A DNA stretch of 64,000 bases from Pedobacter nutrimenti (lineage in GTDB: Bacteria; Bacteroidota; Bacteroidia; Sphingobacteriales; Sphingobacteriaceae), in contig NZ_QKLU01000001.1 of NCBI RefSeq assembly GCF_003208655.1, positions 930,001-994,000 of the forward strand, written 5' to 3'. The notes beneath the pieces are model-generated. The model ran no database searches and was not told the DNA's origin. It was given only the letters and a program-made list of their open reading frames with translations. Positions within the stretch are counted from its first letter, which is position 1. The number at the start of each line of letters is the position of its first letter. This document shows positions 25,829 through 34,035 of the stretch, in pieces. Both the position numbers and the translations under genes were made by a program.

Positions 25829-26728
25829 TCAATGTGCGAAAATCTCCATTTTATCAGAATGGTATTCTTCTCTAAAACAGCCTGGGGTAAAGCTGTATCT
25901 GGTTCTGAATAAACGGACGAATGAACTTGGACAGTCAAAACCAATAATACTGGTAATTTCTTTAACAGGATAATCGGTATTGGTCAAAAGATATTTTGCC
26001 TGCTGCAACCTTGCCTCAGTCACAAACTGATGAGGAGAAAGCTGAAAGGCTTGTTTAAAAGTTCTAAGCAAATGATTCACTGACAAACAGGCTACATCAG
26101 CAATATTTTGCAGACTGATCTGCAGATTGTAATTACTTAAAATATAGTCTTTGGCAATCATTAGCCGCTTTAAAATTTCTGTACGGGTAGAGACATTGGA
26201 AAACTGTAAATAACCAGCCCTGTCGGTAATTTCCCGCCGGTAAAGTTTGTAATAGGCCAACAGACATTCTTCAACATGTTCCTCGATCAGGTTATGATTA
26301 TAATCACAGGTTTTTATATGCGCATTTAGCCTGAATAAGCTTTTTTGCATTTCCCCCTGCATCAGGTGTATGCTTTCCAGAAAAACAGGCCGGGTATCTT
26401 CTCCAAAATTTGACCTTCCTTCTAGTAAAGCAGTATGCTTGCCACCCATCATTTCATGAAACCGAACAACGAAGTCTTCTTCAAAAGACAAACTCAGTAT
26501 ATGAACCGCTTCTATGGAATCTATTTTATAGCTGTAACTGCTTTTTGAATTGATAAACAAAAGGTTACCAGCCGTCAGGTTAAACAGGCGGTTCCCTACC
26601 CTGTATTCGGCCTTTCCTCTCAAGACAACATTAATGGTATATGTTCCGCACAAATGCTGATGATGTGCCTCGCATGTTTTTTCGCTTAAAACCTGGTTAT
26701 TATTCCCCAGAATGACTCTGCATTTCAT
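25829..26728 (-). CDS. AraC-family transcriptional regulator
   Basis: One-component DNA-binding regulator. The start at 26728 (MKCRVILGNNNQ) is preferred over 26776, which would run over the -7 box at 26762-26769. It has 299 residues: an N-terminal cupin-like sensor (YTINVVLRGKAEYRVGNRLF), then a C-terminal double HTH (MIAKDYILSNYNLQISLQNI, ACLSVNHLLRTFKQAFQLSP, EITSIIGFDCPSSFVRLFR). It lies downstream of the third SusCD locus on the same strand, behind tandem terminators, with its own promoter. Control of that locus is an inference. Confidence 0.93.
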   Translation of the reverse strand: MKCRVILGNNNQVLSEKTCEAHHQHLCGTYTINVVLRGKAEYRVGNRLFNLTAGNLLFINSKSSYSYKIDSIEAVHILSLSFEEDFVVRFHEMMGGKHTALLEGRSNFGEDTRPVFLESIHLMQGEMQKSLFRLNAHIKTCDYNHNLIEEHVEECLLAYYKLYRREITDRAGYLQFSNVSTRTEILKRLMIAKDYILSNYNLQISLQNIADVACLSVNHLLRTFKQAFQLSPHQFVTEARLQQAKYLLTNTDYPVKEITSIIGFDCPSSFVRLFRTRYSFTPGCFREEYHSDKMEIFAH

Positions 26729-26761
26729 AGTTAACTTTAGATTAATCAGCCGGGGAATAAC

Positions 26762-26810
26762 CAAAGTTAAAAGCATAAAAACGCAGTATCAATCACCCGT
26801 AAAGGGGTAT
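26762..26810 (-). promoter_or_regulatory. Promoter of the AraC gene with a CCC/GGGG palindromic motif
   Basis: On the minus strand: -33 ATTG (26790-26793), a 20-nt spacer and the perfect -7 box TAACTTTG (26762-26769), 33 bp before the ATG. Just upstream of the -33, 26796-26810 reads CCCGTAAAGGGGTAT on the plus strand. A near copy lies upstream of the histidine kinase gene. Confidence 0.65.
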
Positions 26811-26896
26811 TTTGAAACAAAAACAGAAATAAAAACACCATTAAACAGCATTCTTATTTCTTTAAAAATTATAATATTTACTGATTTACTATAGAT

Positions 26897-26956
26897 GCAA
26901 CTTACCAATAAGTTGCTTCGGAATTATAAATAACGCTAAGGGGGAGTTATTTATAA
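26897..26956. repeat. Two tandem perfect hairpins in the AraC upstream region
   Basis: 26897-26916: GCAACTTA, loop CCAA, TAAGTTGC. 26924-26956: TTATAAATAAC, an 11-nt loop GCTAAGGGGGA, GTTATTTATAA. Both are perfect. They lie between the AraC promoter and the tandem terminators of the upstream operon. Neither has a T-tract; operators or a small RNA are possible. Confidence 0.45.
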
Positions 26957-26985
26957 AAACTTAAAGCCACAATACATAAACCTAG

Positions 26986-27089
26986 AAAAACTGCTGTTGC
27001 CTACACAAACAACAGCAGCCTGGCTGAAGACAAAACCTATTTACCGAGCAGCCTCTTCTATTTACAAAAAAAGCCTCCTAAAAGGGGCT
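26986..27089 (-). terminator. Tandem intrinsic terminators after the third SusCD operon
   Basis: On the minus strand: first, AGCCCCT-TTT-AGGAGGCT with one bulged A, then TTTTTTT (27066-27089), 13 nt after the stop at 27102. Second, CTGCTGTTG / CAACAGCAG with a 10-nt loop, then TTTTT (26986-27018). Together they insulate the AraC gene. Confidence 0.75.
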
Positions 27090-27101
27090 AATTATTAATT
27101 T

Positions 27102-27599
27102 TCAATTACTCAATGTGAGTACAAAGTTTTTATAATTTGCACTCGGCTTAACATCATCAGTTCCTGTTAAACTTAAACTCAAAGGAAATGTTGCACCTGC
27201 AGCAACCGATCCCGGAACCAAATCTATTAAGATGTACCCCACTGAAGAATTTGCCGGAATGGTAACTTTTCTGGCACCTGCAGGTTTGAATTTATAATGC
27301 GTTCCTTCTACTGCGGTACTTGTGCCATTTACAGCAAAACCAATATCGATGGGATTAGGTCTCTGAGGCCCCACTAACTGTACATAGATGGTATCTGTAC
27401 CTCGAGTATTTACACTTTCTGTTCTGCTTAACTCGCCGTTTCCACTTACACCAGAAGGCAAATTTACCTTCCCCAGCAGATGGTTTTTAAATTCGACCAC
27501 ACTTGGCCCATTATAAATATTGTCATCTTTGGGCATACAACTGGACAAAAACAAGCCAAAGCCACATATCGTTAATCCGTATAATAATAATTTTCTCAT
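27102..27599 (-). CDS. Surface lipoprotein of the third SusCD locus
   Basis: A 165-residue lipoprotein: signal with lipobox LFLSSC (Cys21), then an all-beta domain (GTDTIYVQLVGPQRPN, FAVNGTSTAVEGTHYKFKPA, TIPANSSVGYILIDLVPG). It resembles the short Calx-beta/DUF1735-like surface proteins coded after SusD in Bacteroidota. Probably a ligand-binding accessory on the outer membrane. It begins 15 nt after the susD stop and is the last gene of a three-gene operon without any enzyme. Confidence 0.75.
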   Translation of the reverse strand: MRKLLLYGLTICGFGLFLSSCMPKDDNIYNGPSVVEFKNHLLGKVNLPSGVSGNGELSRTESVNTRGTDTIYVQLVGPQRPNPIDIGFAVNGTSTAVEGTHYKFKPAGARKVTIPANSSVGYILIDLVPGSVAAGATFPLSLSLTGTDDVKPSANYKNFVLTLSN

Positions 27600-27614
27600 G
27601 TCTTTTATATAAAC

Positions 27615-29069
27615 TTAATAATTAGGGTTCTGTATTAGTCCAAGCGCGACTTCGGAAGTTGGAATTCCAGCTAAAAGCCTATAATCAGAGGCGGAAATAG
27701 TACCTATCGCTGTTTTTGCAGGCTTGGTCACGCCATTTGCCCTTCGCTTCAAATCAAACCATCTTTGCCCCTCAAAAAACAATTCTCTTCTTCTTTCTGT
27801 CTGAATGTAATTTTTAATTGTTGCATCTGTTGGGATCCCTGTAATTGTTGCATTTCTGTTTGTTCTTAACTGCGTTACGAGCGTTGCTGCATCGGTATAT
27901 TGTCCCAGTTCGGCCAGTGCTTCAGCTTTCATAAGCAATACATCAGCAAAACGGATTACTTTAAAGTTATCGGCATAAGGGCCAGTTGCACCGGAATATT
28001 TATCTGCCCAGTTAAACAAAGGAGGAGTCGGTGAAGTACCTCCATATTTAAACATCATTTTAAAACGATCATCATTTACCTCAAATAAAGCGTATAATTC
28101 GTCAGAAACAGTCTGACCCCCAAATGTTTTAAATCCATTATACCCTGTTGGATGGGTATAGGAATATAATGCATCATTAGAGCCAATGACACCCCCGAGC
28201 TGGGTATTCGGATTAATTACAACTTCAAAAAATGATTCTGGATTGGGCGTTGTTTTAAATCCTGAAACATAACCACCGGTAGCGATTAAACGCGCAGTTG
28301 TATTTGTGGTATTCATGGCATTGTCAAATTGTGTTACTGCCGCAGCCCATTTACCTTCATATAAAAGTGTTCTTCCTAAGAGCGCATAAGCTGCTCCTTT
28401 ATTCATTCTGAAACGATCCTTTGAAAGTCCCGCTCCAGCTGGAAACAAAGGAATCGCAATATTTAAATCACTTTCAATACTCGCATATACATCAGTTATG
28501 GTCCCTCTTGGGATCTGTTCGGCTTCAGGTAAGCCTGCTGTGTATTTCAAACGCAACGGGACACTAAGGTTAAAACCACCGCCTGCTGTTACACTAGTTG
28601 GTTCGTATCCATAAACACGGGCCAGATCAAAATAAAGCATAGCCCTTAATGCATAGGCTTCCGCTTTCAGTGTTTTTACCCTTAAAGCAGCATTAGCATC
28701 CTTTATATTTGCATCAATTGTATTGATTACGGTGTTGACATCATTAATGGCAGAATAAGCAATTGACCAGATGTCATAATGTGCCCCCCGGACATTGGAA
28801 TTCTGGCCAACCCAGCGATTATTTGAGACACTCAATTCTGTATAGACATTATCTGCCAGCACATCTCCAAGCATCGTAAAATCACGACCGTAATAACTAA
28901 AATCAATGAGCCTGTTGTAAGCAGAATTCATTAGCCCCTCATAGCCCCCAATAGTTGTTAAAGCTACATTAGGAGAAATTGCATTCTGCGGTTCAATTTT
29001 AACCATTTTTTCACATGAGCCTAAAAAAAGTCCAAATGAAAGACTATATATTATAAATTTCTTTTTCAT
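27615..29069 (-). CDS. SusD/RagB-family lipoprotein (third pair)
   Basis: A 484-residue partner of the SusC at 29078, 8 nt downstream of it. Lipoprotein signal SFGLFLGSCEKM; SusD core with LKAEAYALRAMLYFDLARVY and KGAAYALLGRTLLYEGKWAA; C-terminal motif IQTERRRELFFEGQRWFDLK and the end LGLIQNPNY. It is a shorter, RagB-like form than the two SusDs of region 1. Confidence 0.95.
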   Translation of the reverse strand: MKKKFIIYSLSFGLFLGSCEKMVKIEPQNAISPNVALTTIGGYEGLMNSAYNRLIDFSYYGRDFTMLGDVLADNVYTELSVSNNRWVGQNSNVRGAHYDIWSIAYSAINDVNTVINTIDANIKDANAALRVKTLKAEAYALRAMLYFDLARVYGYEPTSVTAGGGFNLSVPLRLKYTAGLPEAEQIPRGTITDVYASIESDLNIAIPLFPAGAGLSKDRFRMNKGAAYALLGRTLLYEGKWAAAVTQFDNAMNTTNTTARLIATGGYVSGFKTTPNPESFFEVVINPNTQLGGVIGSNDALYSYTHPTGYNGFKTFGGQTVSDELYALFEVNDDRFKMMFKYGGTSPTPPLFNWADKYSGATGPYADNFKVIRFADVLLMKAEALAELGQYTDAATLVTQLRTNRNATITGIPTDATIKNYIQTERRRELFFEGQRWFDLKRRANGVTKPAKTAIGTISASDYRLLAGIPTSEVALGLIQNPNY

Positions 29070-29077
29070 ATTCTATG

Positions 29078-32000
29078 TTATAAATCAAAAGTAAGACCAG
29101 CGGCAAAAGTCTTCGGATTTGGGTAAGCATTCAGATTGTTACCTGTATTTTCCGGATCTTCTCCACGATAATTGGTTATGGTAGCCAGGTTCAAACCTTG
29201 TACAAATACACTTATACCCGGCACACCAATTTTAGATGTCAATGATACAGGCAATTTGTAATTCAGGGTAACTTGCTTTAACCGGATGTAAGAAGCTTTT
29301 TGAATATACCTTGAGGACATATTGGCTGGATTAGCACCTCCCGGTTCAAAAAAATTGTCATATGGACGTGGCACTGAGGTGAGCTGTCCAGGTGTCGTCC
29401 ATCTCTGAAGCTGGCTTTTTACCTGATTGTTAGCACCATCTCCTGAAGCTTCCAAAAGTTGTGCACTTTGTAAATAGGACGAGTTTCCATATTGATACTG
29501 AAACAAAACATCCAGAGTCAGACCTTTATAGGAGAATGTATTTCCAAAACCTCCGTATGAAGTAGGGTTATTAAAACCAATAATCCTGTCATCCCCATTT
29601 CCTTTATCATTAGCTACCGGATTATAGGTGATGTTATTGTTTTTATCATAGTACATTGGTCTTCCGTCAGCGGGATTTACCCCAGCGTATTTGAATGTCC
29701 ATAAAGCATCTGAGGGCTGACCAACAATTGTATTTGTACCATTTCTGTCTGCTCCCGAATTAACCTCAACAACTTTATTTTTGGTTAAAGCAATGTTAAA
29801 AGTCGTTGACCATCTGAATCCATTGTCCATATCCAGATTCACGGTTGTGATTTCAAAATCCAAGCCTTTTCCATTGAGTTTACCTGCATTTTCGAAAACG
29901 GATGAAAAACCTGAGTTACCCGGTAATACCCTGTTCAACAAAAGTTTGCTGGTCCTTTTCTGATAAATATCAATGGAACCATAAACCCTGTTTTTAAAAA
30001 AGGCAAAATCCACACCTAAACCCGTCTGCGCAGTTTGCTCCCAGGTCAAAAGTGGATTCCCAATTTGAGATTGTCTGATGGTAGCATCGCCATTATAGGC
30101 CCCTGACGAACCTGGTGAACTGTATAATGTCATAGACTGGAAATCATTGATTGGTTGGGTGCCTACAACACCATAACTTGCCCTCAGTTTTAAATCGCTT
30201 AACCATTCGGCCGATTTAAGAAAATCTTCGGAAGATAAACGCCATCCGGCAGAAGCACCGCCAAACCATCCAAATTTATAATTGGCGCCAAACCTGGATG
30301 ATCCGTCATAACGAACATTTCCTGAGAACAGGTATTTTCCTTTGTAATCATATTTTACGCTACCGATTAAACTGGCGATTTTAAAACCTGTGTAAGTTGA
30401 AGTGGTCGTTAAAGGCACTGCGGCCTGAGAAATCAACTTAAATAAAGGGCTGGGAAAGCCTTGGGCCGAAGCCCCCAAATTAGTTTGTTCGTTGGACCTG
30501 AACTCAAACCCGCCCAGAGCAGAGAAGTTGTGGTCGGTATTGAATGTCTTGGTATAATTGGCTGTAATACTCGTATTGTAATTGATGTTCCTGATGAAAC
30601 TCTCAGAACCGCTTCCTCCGGTAGACGCATAAGCAGGAATCGAGGATGGCCTGTAGTTATAATTTTTGGCATCTGCAAAATCAAGTCCTGCAAAAGCCCT
30701 CAGGCTCAGCTCAGGAAGGACTTTATAATTAAGAGCCAAATTACTTACAGTTTGAAAGCTTTTTGTACTTCTTAATTCCTCCATTAAACTTTGTACAATA
30801 TTAAGCTGCGCCCCTCTTAAATCGGCGCCACTTCGATAGCTTCCGTCAGGCATATAAACGGTATTATATGGAGGAATATACAATGCTCCTGTAAAAGGAG
30901 TATTAATATAAAAACCAGGCGTTGGAGAGTAGCCAGTAGATCTGGCATAAGATAGATTCAAATTACTTTCAATAGAAAATTTTTCTGATACTTTATGCTC
31001 AAGATTCGCTCTCACGCCCCCTTTTTTGTAATCAGATTGTTTTGCTACGCCGTCATAATCGTTATAAGTACCAGATATAAAAAATTTGGTTTTTTCATTG
31101 CCACCGCTAAACGAAAGGTCATAGGTACTGAAAGGTGCATTCCTGAAAACTTCATTATACCAGTTTACACTTGGTAAATTAACCGGATCAGCAGCCGATC
31201 CAAAAGCTGAATTATTTAGATTTGCAATTAGAGAAGCTACCGAAACACCGGTACGAAGCGCCCGGTTAACCGCGGCTTCCCTGCGTAAGGCATAGTATTC
31301 ATTAGAATTGAGTATCTCGTAAGGGTTCATGTGCTGGTTTATCCCCTTTTGAAAGGATGCCCGGATGGCCGTTCTACCTTCTTTACCACGTTTAGTGGTT
31401 ACAATCACAACTCCATTGGCTGCCTGCGAACCATAAATGGAAGCAGTAGCCGCATCTTTCAGGACCTGAATGGATTCAATATCTGCAGGGTTAATGGTTC
31501 CCAATACATTTTGAGTTGTCGCAGTTGATAAACCACCAGCAGAAATTTGTACCCCATCTACAATATATAAAGGCTGTAAACTGCCATTGATGGTATTTAC
31601 CCCACGTATGCGCACAGATATACCCGAGCCTGGCTGCCCGCTGTTTGTGGTGACCTGCACACCCGCTGCCCGACCTTGCATAGCCTTGTCAAAAGTTTGT
31701 ACGGGTAAACTTTCAATAGTTTTCCCGGATATTACAGAAACGGCCCCAGTCAAATCTCTTTGTTTCTGCGTGCTATAACCTGTAACAACAACCTCATTTA
31801 GTCCCTCTGAAATAGCGGTCATACTTACATTGATATTTCCCGATCCGATAACCCTGGATTCAGAAACATAACCAACATAAGTAAATTGGAGCGTAGTCGC
31901 CTCTGGGGGTACATTTAAAGAGTAGGTACCATTTGCTTTTGTAAAGGTTCCGTTTTCCGTCCCTTTTACCCTTACAGAACCCCCCGGAATGGGCGCACCA

Positions 32001-32101
32001 TCGTCCTTTCCAGTAACTGTTCCAGTAATTGTCCGCTGCTGGGCCATTGCCCCCGTGACAAAAAAGACCAAAACGAATAAACTTCGTATAAGTTTTCTCA
32101 T
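29078..32101 (-). CDS. SusC-like TonB-dependent receptor (third pair)
   Basis: Outer-membrane importer of 1007 residues. The start at 32101 (MRKLIRSLFVLVFFVTGAMA) is preferred over 32107. Carboxypeptidase-like domain (TITGTVTGKDDGAPIPGGSV), canonical TonB box (GLNEVVVTGYSTQKQ), plug (YIVDGVQISAGGL, SIQVLKDAATASIYGSQAAN) and barrel ending FAAGLTFDL. With no hydrolase in the operon, the ligand cannot be guessed from context. A divergent histidine kinase/response regulator pair lies just upstream. Confidence 0.96.
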   Translation of the reverse strand: MRKLIRSLFVLVFFVTGAMAQQRTITGTVTGKDDGAPIPGGSVRVKGTENGTFTKANGTYSLNVPPEATTLQFTYVGYVSESRVIGSGNINVSMTAISEGLNEVVVTGYSTQKQRDLTGAVSVISGKTIESLPVQTFDKAMQGRAAGVQVTTNSGQPGSGISVRIRGVNTINGSLQPLYIVDGVQISAGGLSTATTQNVLGTINPADIESIQVLKDAATASIYGSQAANGVVIVTTKRGKEGRTAIRASFQKGINQHMNPYEILNSNEYYALRREAAVNRALRTGVSVASLIANLNNSAFGSAADPVNLPSVNWYNEVFRNAPFSTYDLSFSGGNEKTKFFISGTYNDYDGVAKQSDYKKGGVRANLEHKVSEKFSIESNLNLSYARSTGYSPTPGFYINTPFTGALYIPPYNTVYMPDGSYRSGADLRGAQLNIVQSLMEELRSTKSFQTVSNLALNYKVLPELSLRAFAGLDFADAKNYNYRPSSIPAYASTGGSGSESFIRNINYNTSITANYTKTFNTDHNFSALGGFEFRSNEQTNLGASAQGFPSPLFKLISQAAVPLTTTSTYTGFKIASLIGSVKYDYKGKYLFSGNVRYDGSSRFGANYKFGWFGGASAGWRLSSEDFLKSAEWLSDLKLRASYGVVGTQPINDFQSMTLYSSPGSSGAYNGDATIRQSQIGNPLLTWEQTAQTGLGVDFAFFKNRVYGSIDIYQKRTSKLLLNRVLPGNSGFSSVFENAGKLNGKGLDFEITTVNLDMDNGFRWSTTFNIALTKNKVVEVNSGADRNGTNTIVGQPSDALWTFKYAGVNPADGRPMYYDKNNNITYNPVANDKGNGDDRIIGFNNPTSYGGFGNTFSYKGLTLDVLFQYQYGNSSYLQSAQLLEASGDGANNQVKSQLQRWTTPGQLTSVPRPYDNFFEPGGANPANMSSRYIQKASYIRLKQVTLNYKLPVSLTSKIGVPGISVFVQGLNLATITNYRGEDPENTGNNLNAYPNPKTFAAGLTFDL

Positions 32102-32474
32102 AATCATAAAAATTGGTTAGTGAATTAGTTGAAATATCCACTAAAGTAGACCAGCTCCTTATTTATGAATATGCGAAACTCCCCTTTCTAAAATCCTTAT
32201 ACTACCAGCCAACAAAAGGAAAGATATGTCGTACCCACCCCTAACCTGCCCATCTATATAAAATCCCTGCGGGTCTGTATAATTCTCTCTCCTGAATTGT
32301 TTTTTTATCAGATATTAAAAAACAATTCCTTGTAAGAACTAAGAAGATCCTGCGTAATTGTAGAATCCTTAACCAAAGCACAAAAACTGCATACCAAAAT
32401 AAATCCCCCTAAAAGGGGTATAATTTATTCATAATTGAAAAATATATTTAATAGTTAATTAATACATCAAAAAA
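32102..32474. promoter_or_regulatory. Divergent promoter region between susC and histidine kinase genes
   Basis: AT-rich, no ORF. For susC: a -7-like TACTTTAG (plus strand CTAAAGTA, 32141-32148) and a GGGG motif TAGAAAGGGGAG on the minus strand (32180-32190). For the kinase gene: palindrome CCCCTAAAAGGGGTAT at 32406-32421, 54 bp before its ATG, with ATTG at 32434-32437 as a possible -33. The GGGG motifs may bind the encoded response regulator or the nearby AraC protein. Confidence 0.5.
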
Positions 32475-33419
32475 ATGTCCTTAAAACTACTATTTGTTTA
32501 TTTTTTTTTGCTGTCAATAATCTATTTTCCCTTTATGATAGCACTTAAGCAGCGTTGGGCTTGTGCACAGGAACTGGCCTTTTTATCTGGCATTGTGACG
32601 ACAAAGTATATAAAAATGATCATGAGCGCAGTTCTTCTGCCGCTGACTTTATTTAAGCACTTTTACTCAAAAACCAGTTTCTTTTTTTTTGTTATGGGCC
32701 AGTATATAATATTTCGATATATACTGGCCGGAAAAAACAGCAGAAAAATCAAACTGATCAGAAAGATCAGAAAGCAACAGGAATATAAAGTCAGAAAAGA
32801 AACTGCAGAAGACCTGCATGATGGTTTGGGTAATAAACTGATCCGAATACAGCTTCTTACAGACATGTTGCTAACGCGGACTTCCCCGGTAGATCAGGAA
32901 AAAATAACACTTATCGAAAAGATAAGAAAAAACACAGATGACCTGTATGCGACCACAAAAGACCTGGTCTGGATGCTGGACCCTGAAAACGATTCATTTG
33001 AACAGCTCGGTAACCGCTTAAAAAATTTTGTCGAAGATGCTTTTCGGGGAACAACCGTTCTGGTCAGGACAGTAACCAGCTTAAACATCAATGGGATCAG
33101 CTTCCCATTGATGTTCAATAAAAATATCCTCCTGATCTTTCAGGAAGCCATTAGCAATTGTATAAAATACGCAGGGGCAAAAAACGTTTTATTTATAATC
33201 AAATCGTATGAAAACGGAACCATTCTTTTCCTGTTAAAAGATAATGGAAAAGGTTTCGATTTGAATTACTCCCAAAAGGGTAATGGCCTGAACAACATGC
33301 ATGAAAGGGCAAAAAGGATCAATGCCAAATTGAACATATTTTCCAACAGTTCAGGCACCTCGGTTATCCTAAAAATTGAACCCATAAAAAACCAATATAA
33401 ATACGATGACCAGTACTAA
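32475..33419 (+). CDS. Sensor histidine kinase, NarL-type (HisKA_3)
   Basis: A 314-residue kinase. Hydrophobic N-terminus with about two to three membrane segments (LLFVYFFLLSIIYFPFMIAL; about 47-85), coiled linker, dimerisation/phosphoacceptor motif ETAEDLHDGLGNKL with His115, and HATPase_c with NILLIFQEAISNCIKYA, DNGKGFD and GNGLNNMHERA. There is no large periplasmic sensor, so the signal is probably sensed in the membrane or through a partner. Its end overlaps the response regulator start by 14 nt: a translationally coupled two-component pair. Confidence 0.93.
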   Translation: MSLKLLFVYFFLLSIIYFPFMIALKQRWACAQELAFLSGIVTTKYIKMIMSAVLLPLTLFKHFYSKTSFFFFVMGQYIIFRYILAGKNSRKIKLIRKIRKQQEYKVRKETAEDLHDGLGNKLIRIQLLTDMLLTRTSPVDQEKITLIEKIRKNTDDLYATTKDLVWMLDPENDSFEQLGNRLKNFVEDAFRGTTVLVRTVTSLNINGISFPLMFNKNILLIFQEAISNCIKYAGAKNVLFIIKSYENGTILFLLKDNGKGFDLNYSQKGNGLNNMHERAKRINAKLNIFSNSSGTSVILKIEPIKNQYKYDDQY

Positions 33420-34035
33420 ATTCAGAATCGTTATTATTGAAGATGACCATACCCTCAGAGATGGATATGCTTATTTAATTAACAACTCCCCTTCATCCGT
33501 AGTTGTGGCCAGTTATTGTTCATTTGACCATGCAAAAAACAACCTGAGCAAAGACCGTCCTGATGTCATTCTACTGGACATACAACTGCCAGGTACAAAC
33601 GGCATTGATGCACTTCCGGCACTAAAAAAATTGCTGCCAGACACCTACGTGATTGTCCTGACGGTATACGAATCAGAAAAAACAATCCTTCATGCCCTTG
33701 CAAACGGCGCAAATGGGTACTTCACAAAAAACAACCCCTTTCCAAAAATTATCGATGCCATACAGGAAGTTACCCAAGGCGGTGGCCCAATGAGCATCAA
33801 TGTAGCCCGAACAGTCATTATGTCCTTTCAAAGAAACCAAAATTCGCCCTTAACCAAAAGAGAAACAGAGGTACTCATTTTAAGAAGCCAGGGAAAAGAC
33901 CGCAGCCAAATCGCAGAAGAACTGTTCATTGAAACTGAAACCGTTAAAACACATATTAAAAATATCTACTCCAAACTGAATGTCAATTCCAGGGCAGACT
34001 CCATCCGTGTGGCCCGGGAAAACAAATTTATTTAA
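33406..34035 (+). CDS. NarL/LuxR-type response regulator
   Basis: A 209-residue partner of the kinase. Receiver domain with IIEDDHTLRDG, phosphoacceptor Asp58 in VILLDIQLPGTNG, and YFTKNNPF with the conserved Lys. The C-terminal LuxR HTH reads LTKRETEVLILRSQGKDRSQ and ETETVKTHIKNIYSKL. It probably controls the divergent susCD operon. Its stop overlaps the convergent TldD gene by 4 nt. Confidence 0.95.
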   Translation: MTSTKFRIVIIEDDHTLRDGYAYLINNSPSSVVVASYCSFDHAKNNLSKDRPDVILLDIQLPGTNGIDALPALKKLLPDTYVIVLTVYESEKTILHALANGANGYFTKNNPFPKIIDAIQEVTQGGGPMSINVARTVIMSFQRNQNSPLTKRETEVLILRSQGKDRSQIAEELFIETETVKTHIKNIYSKLNVNSRADSIRVARENKFI

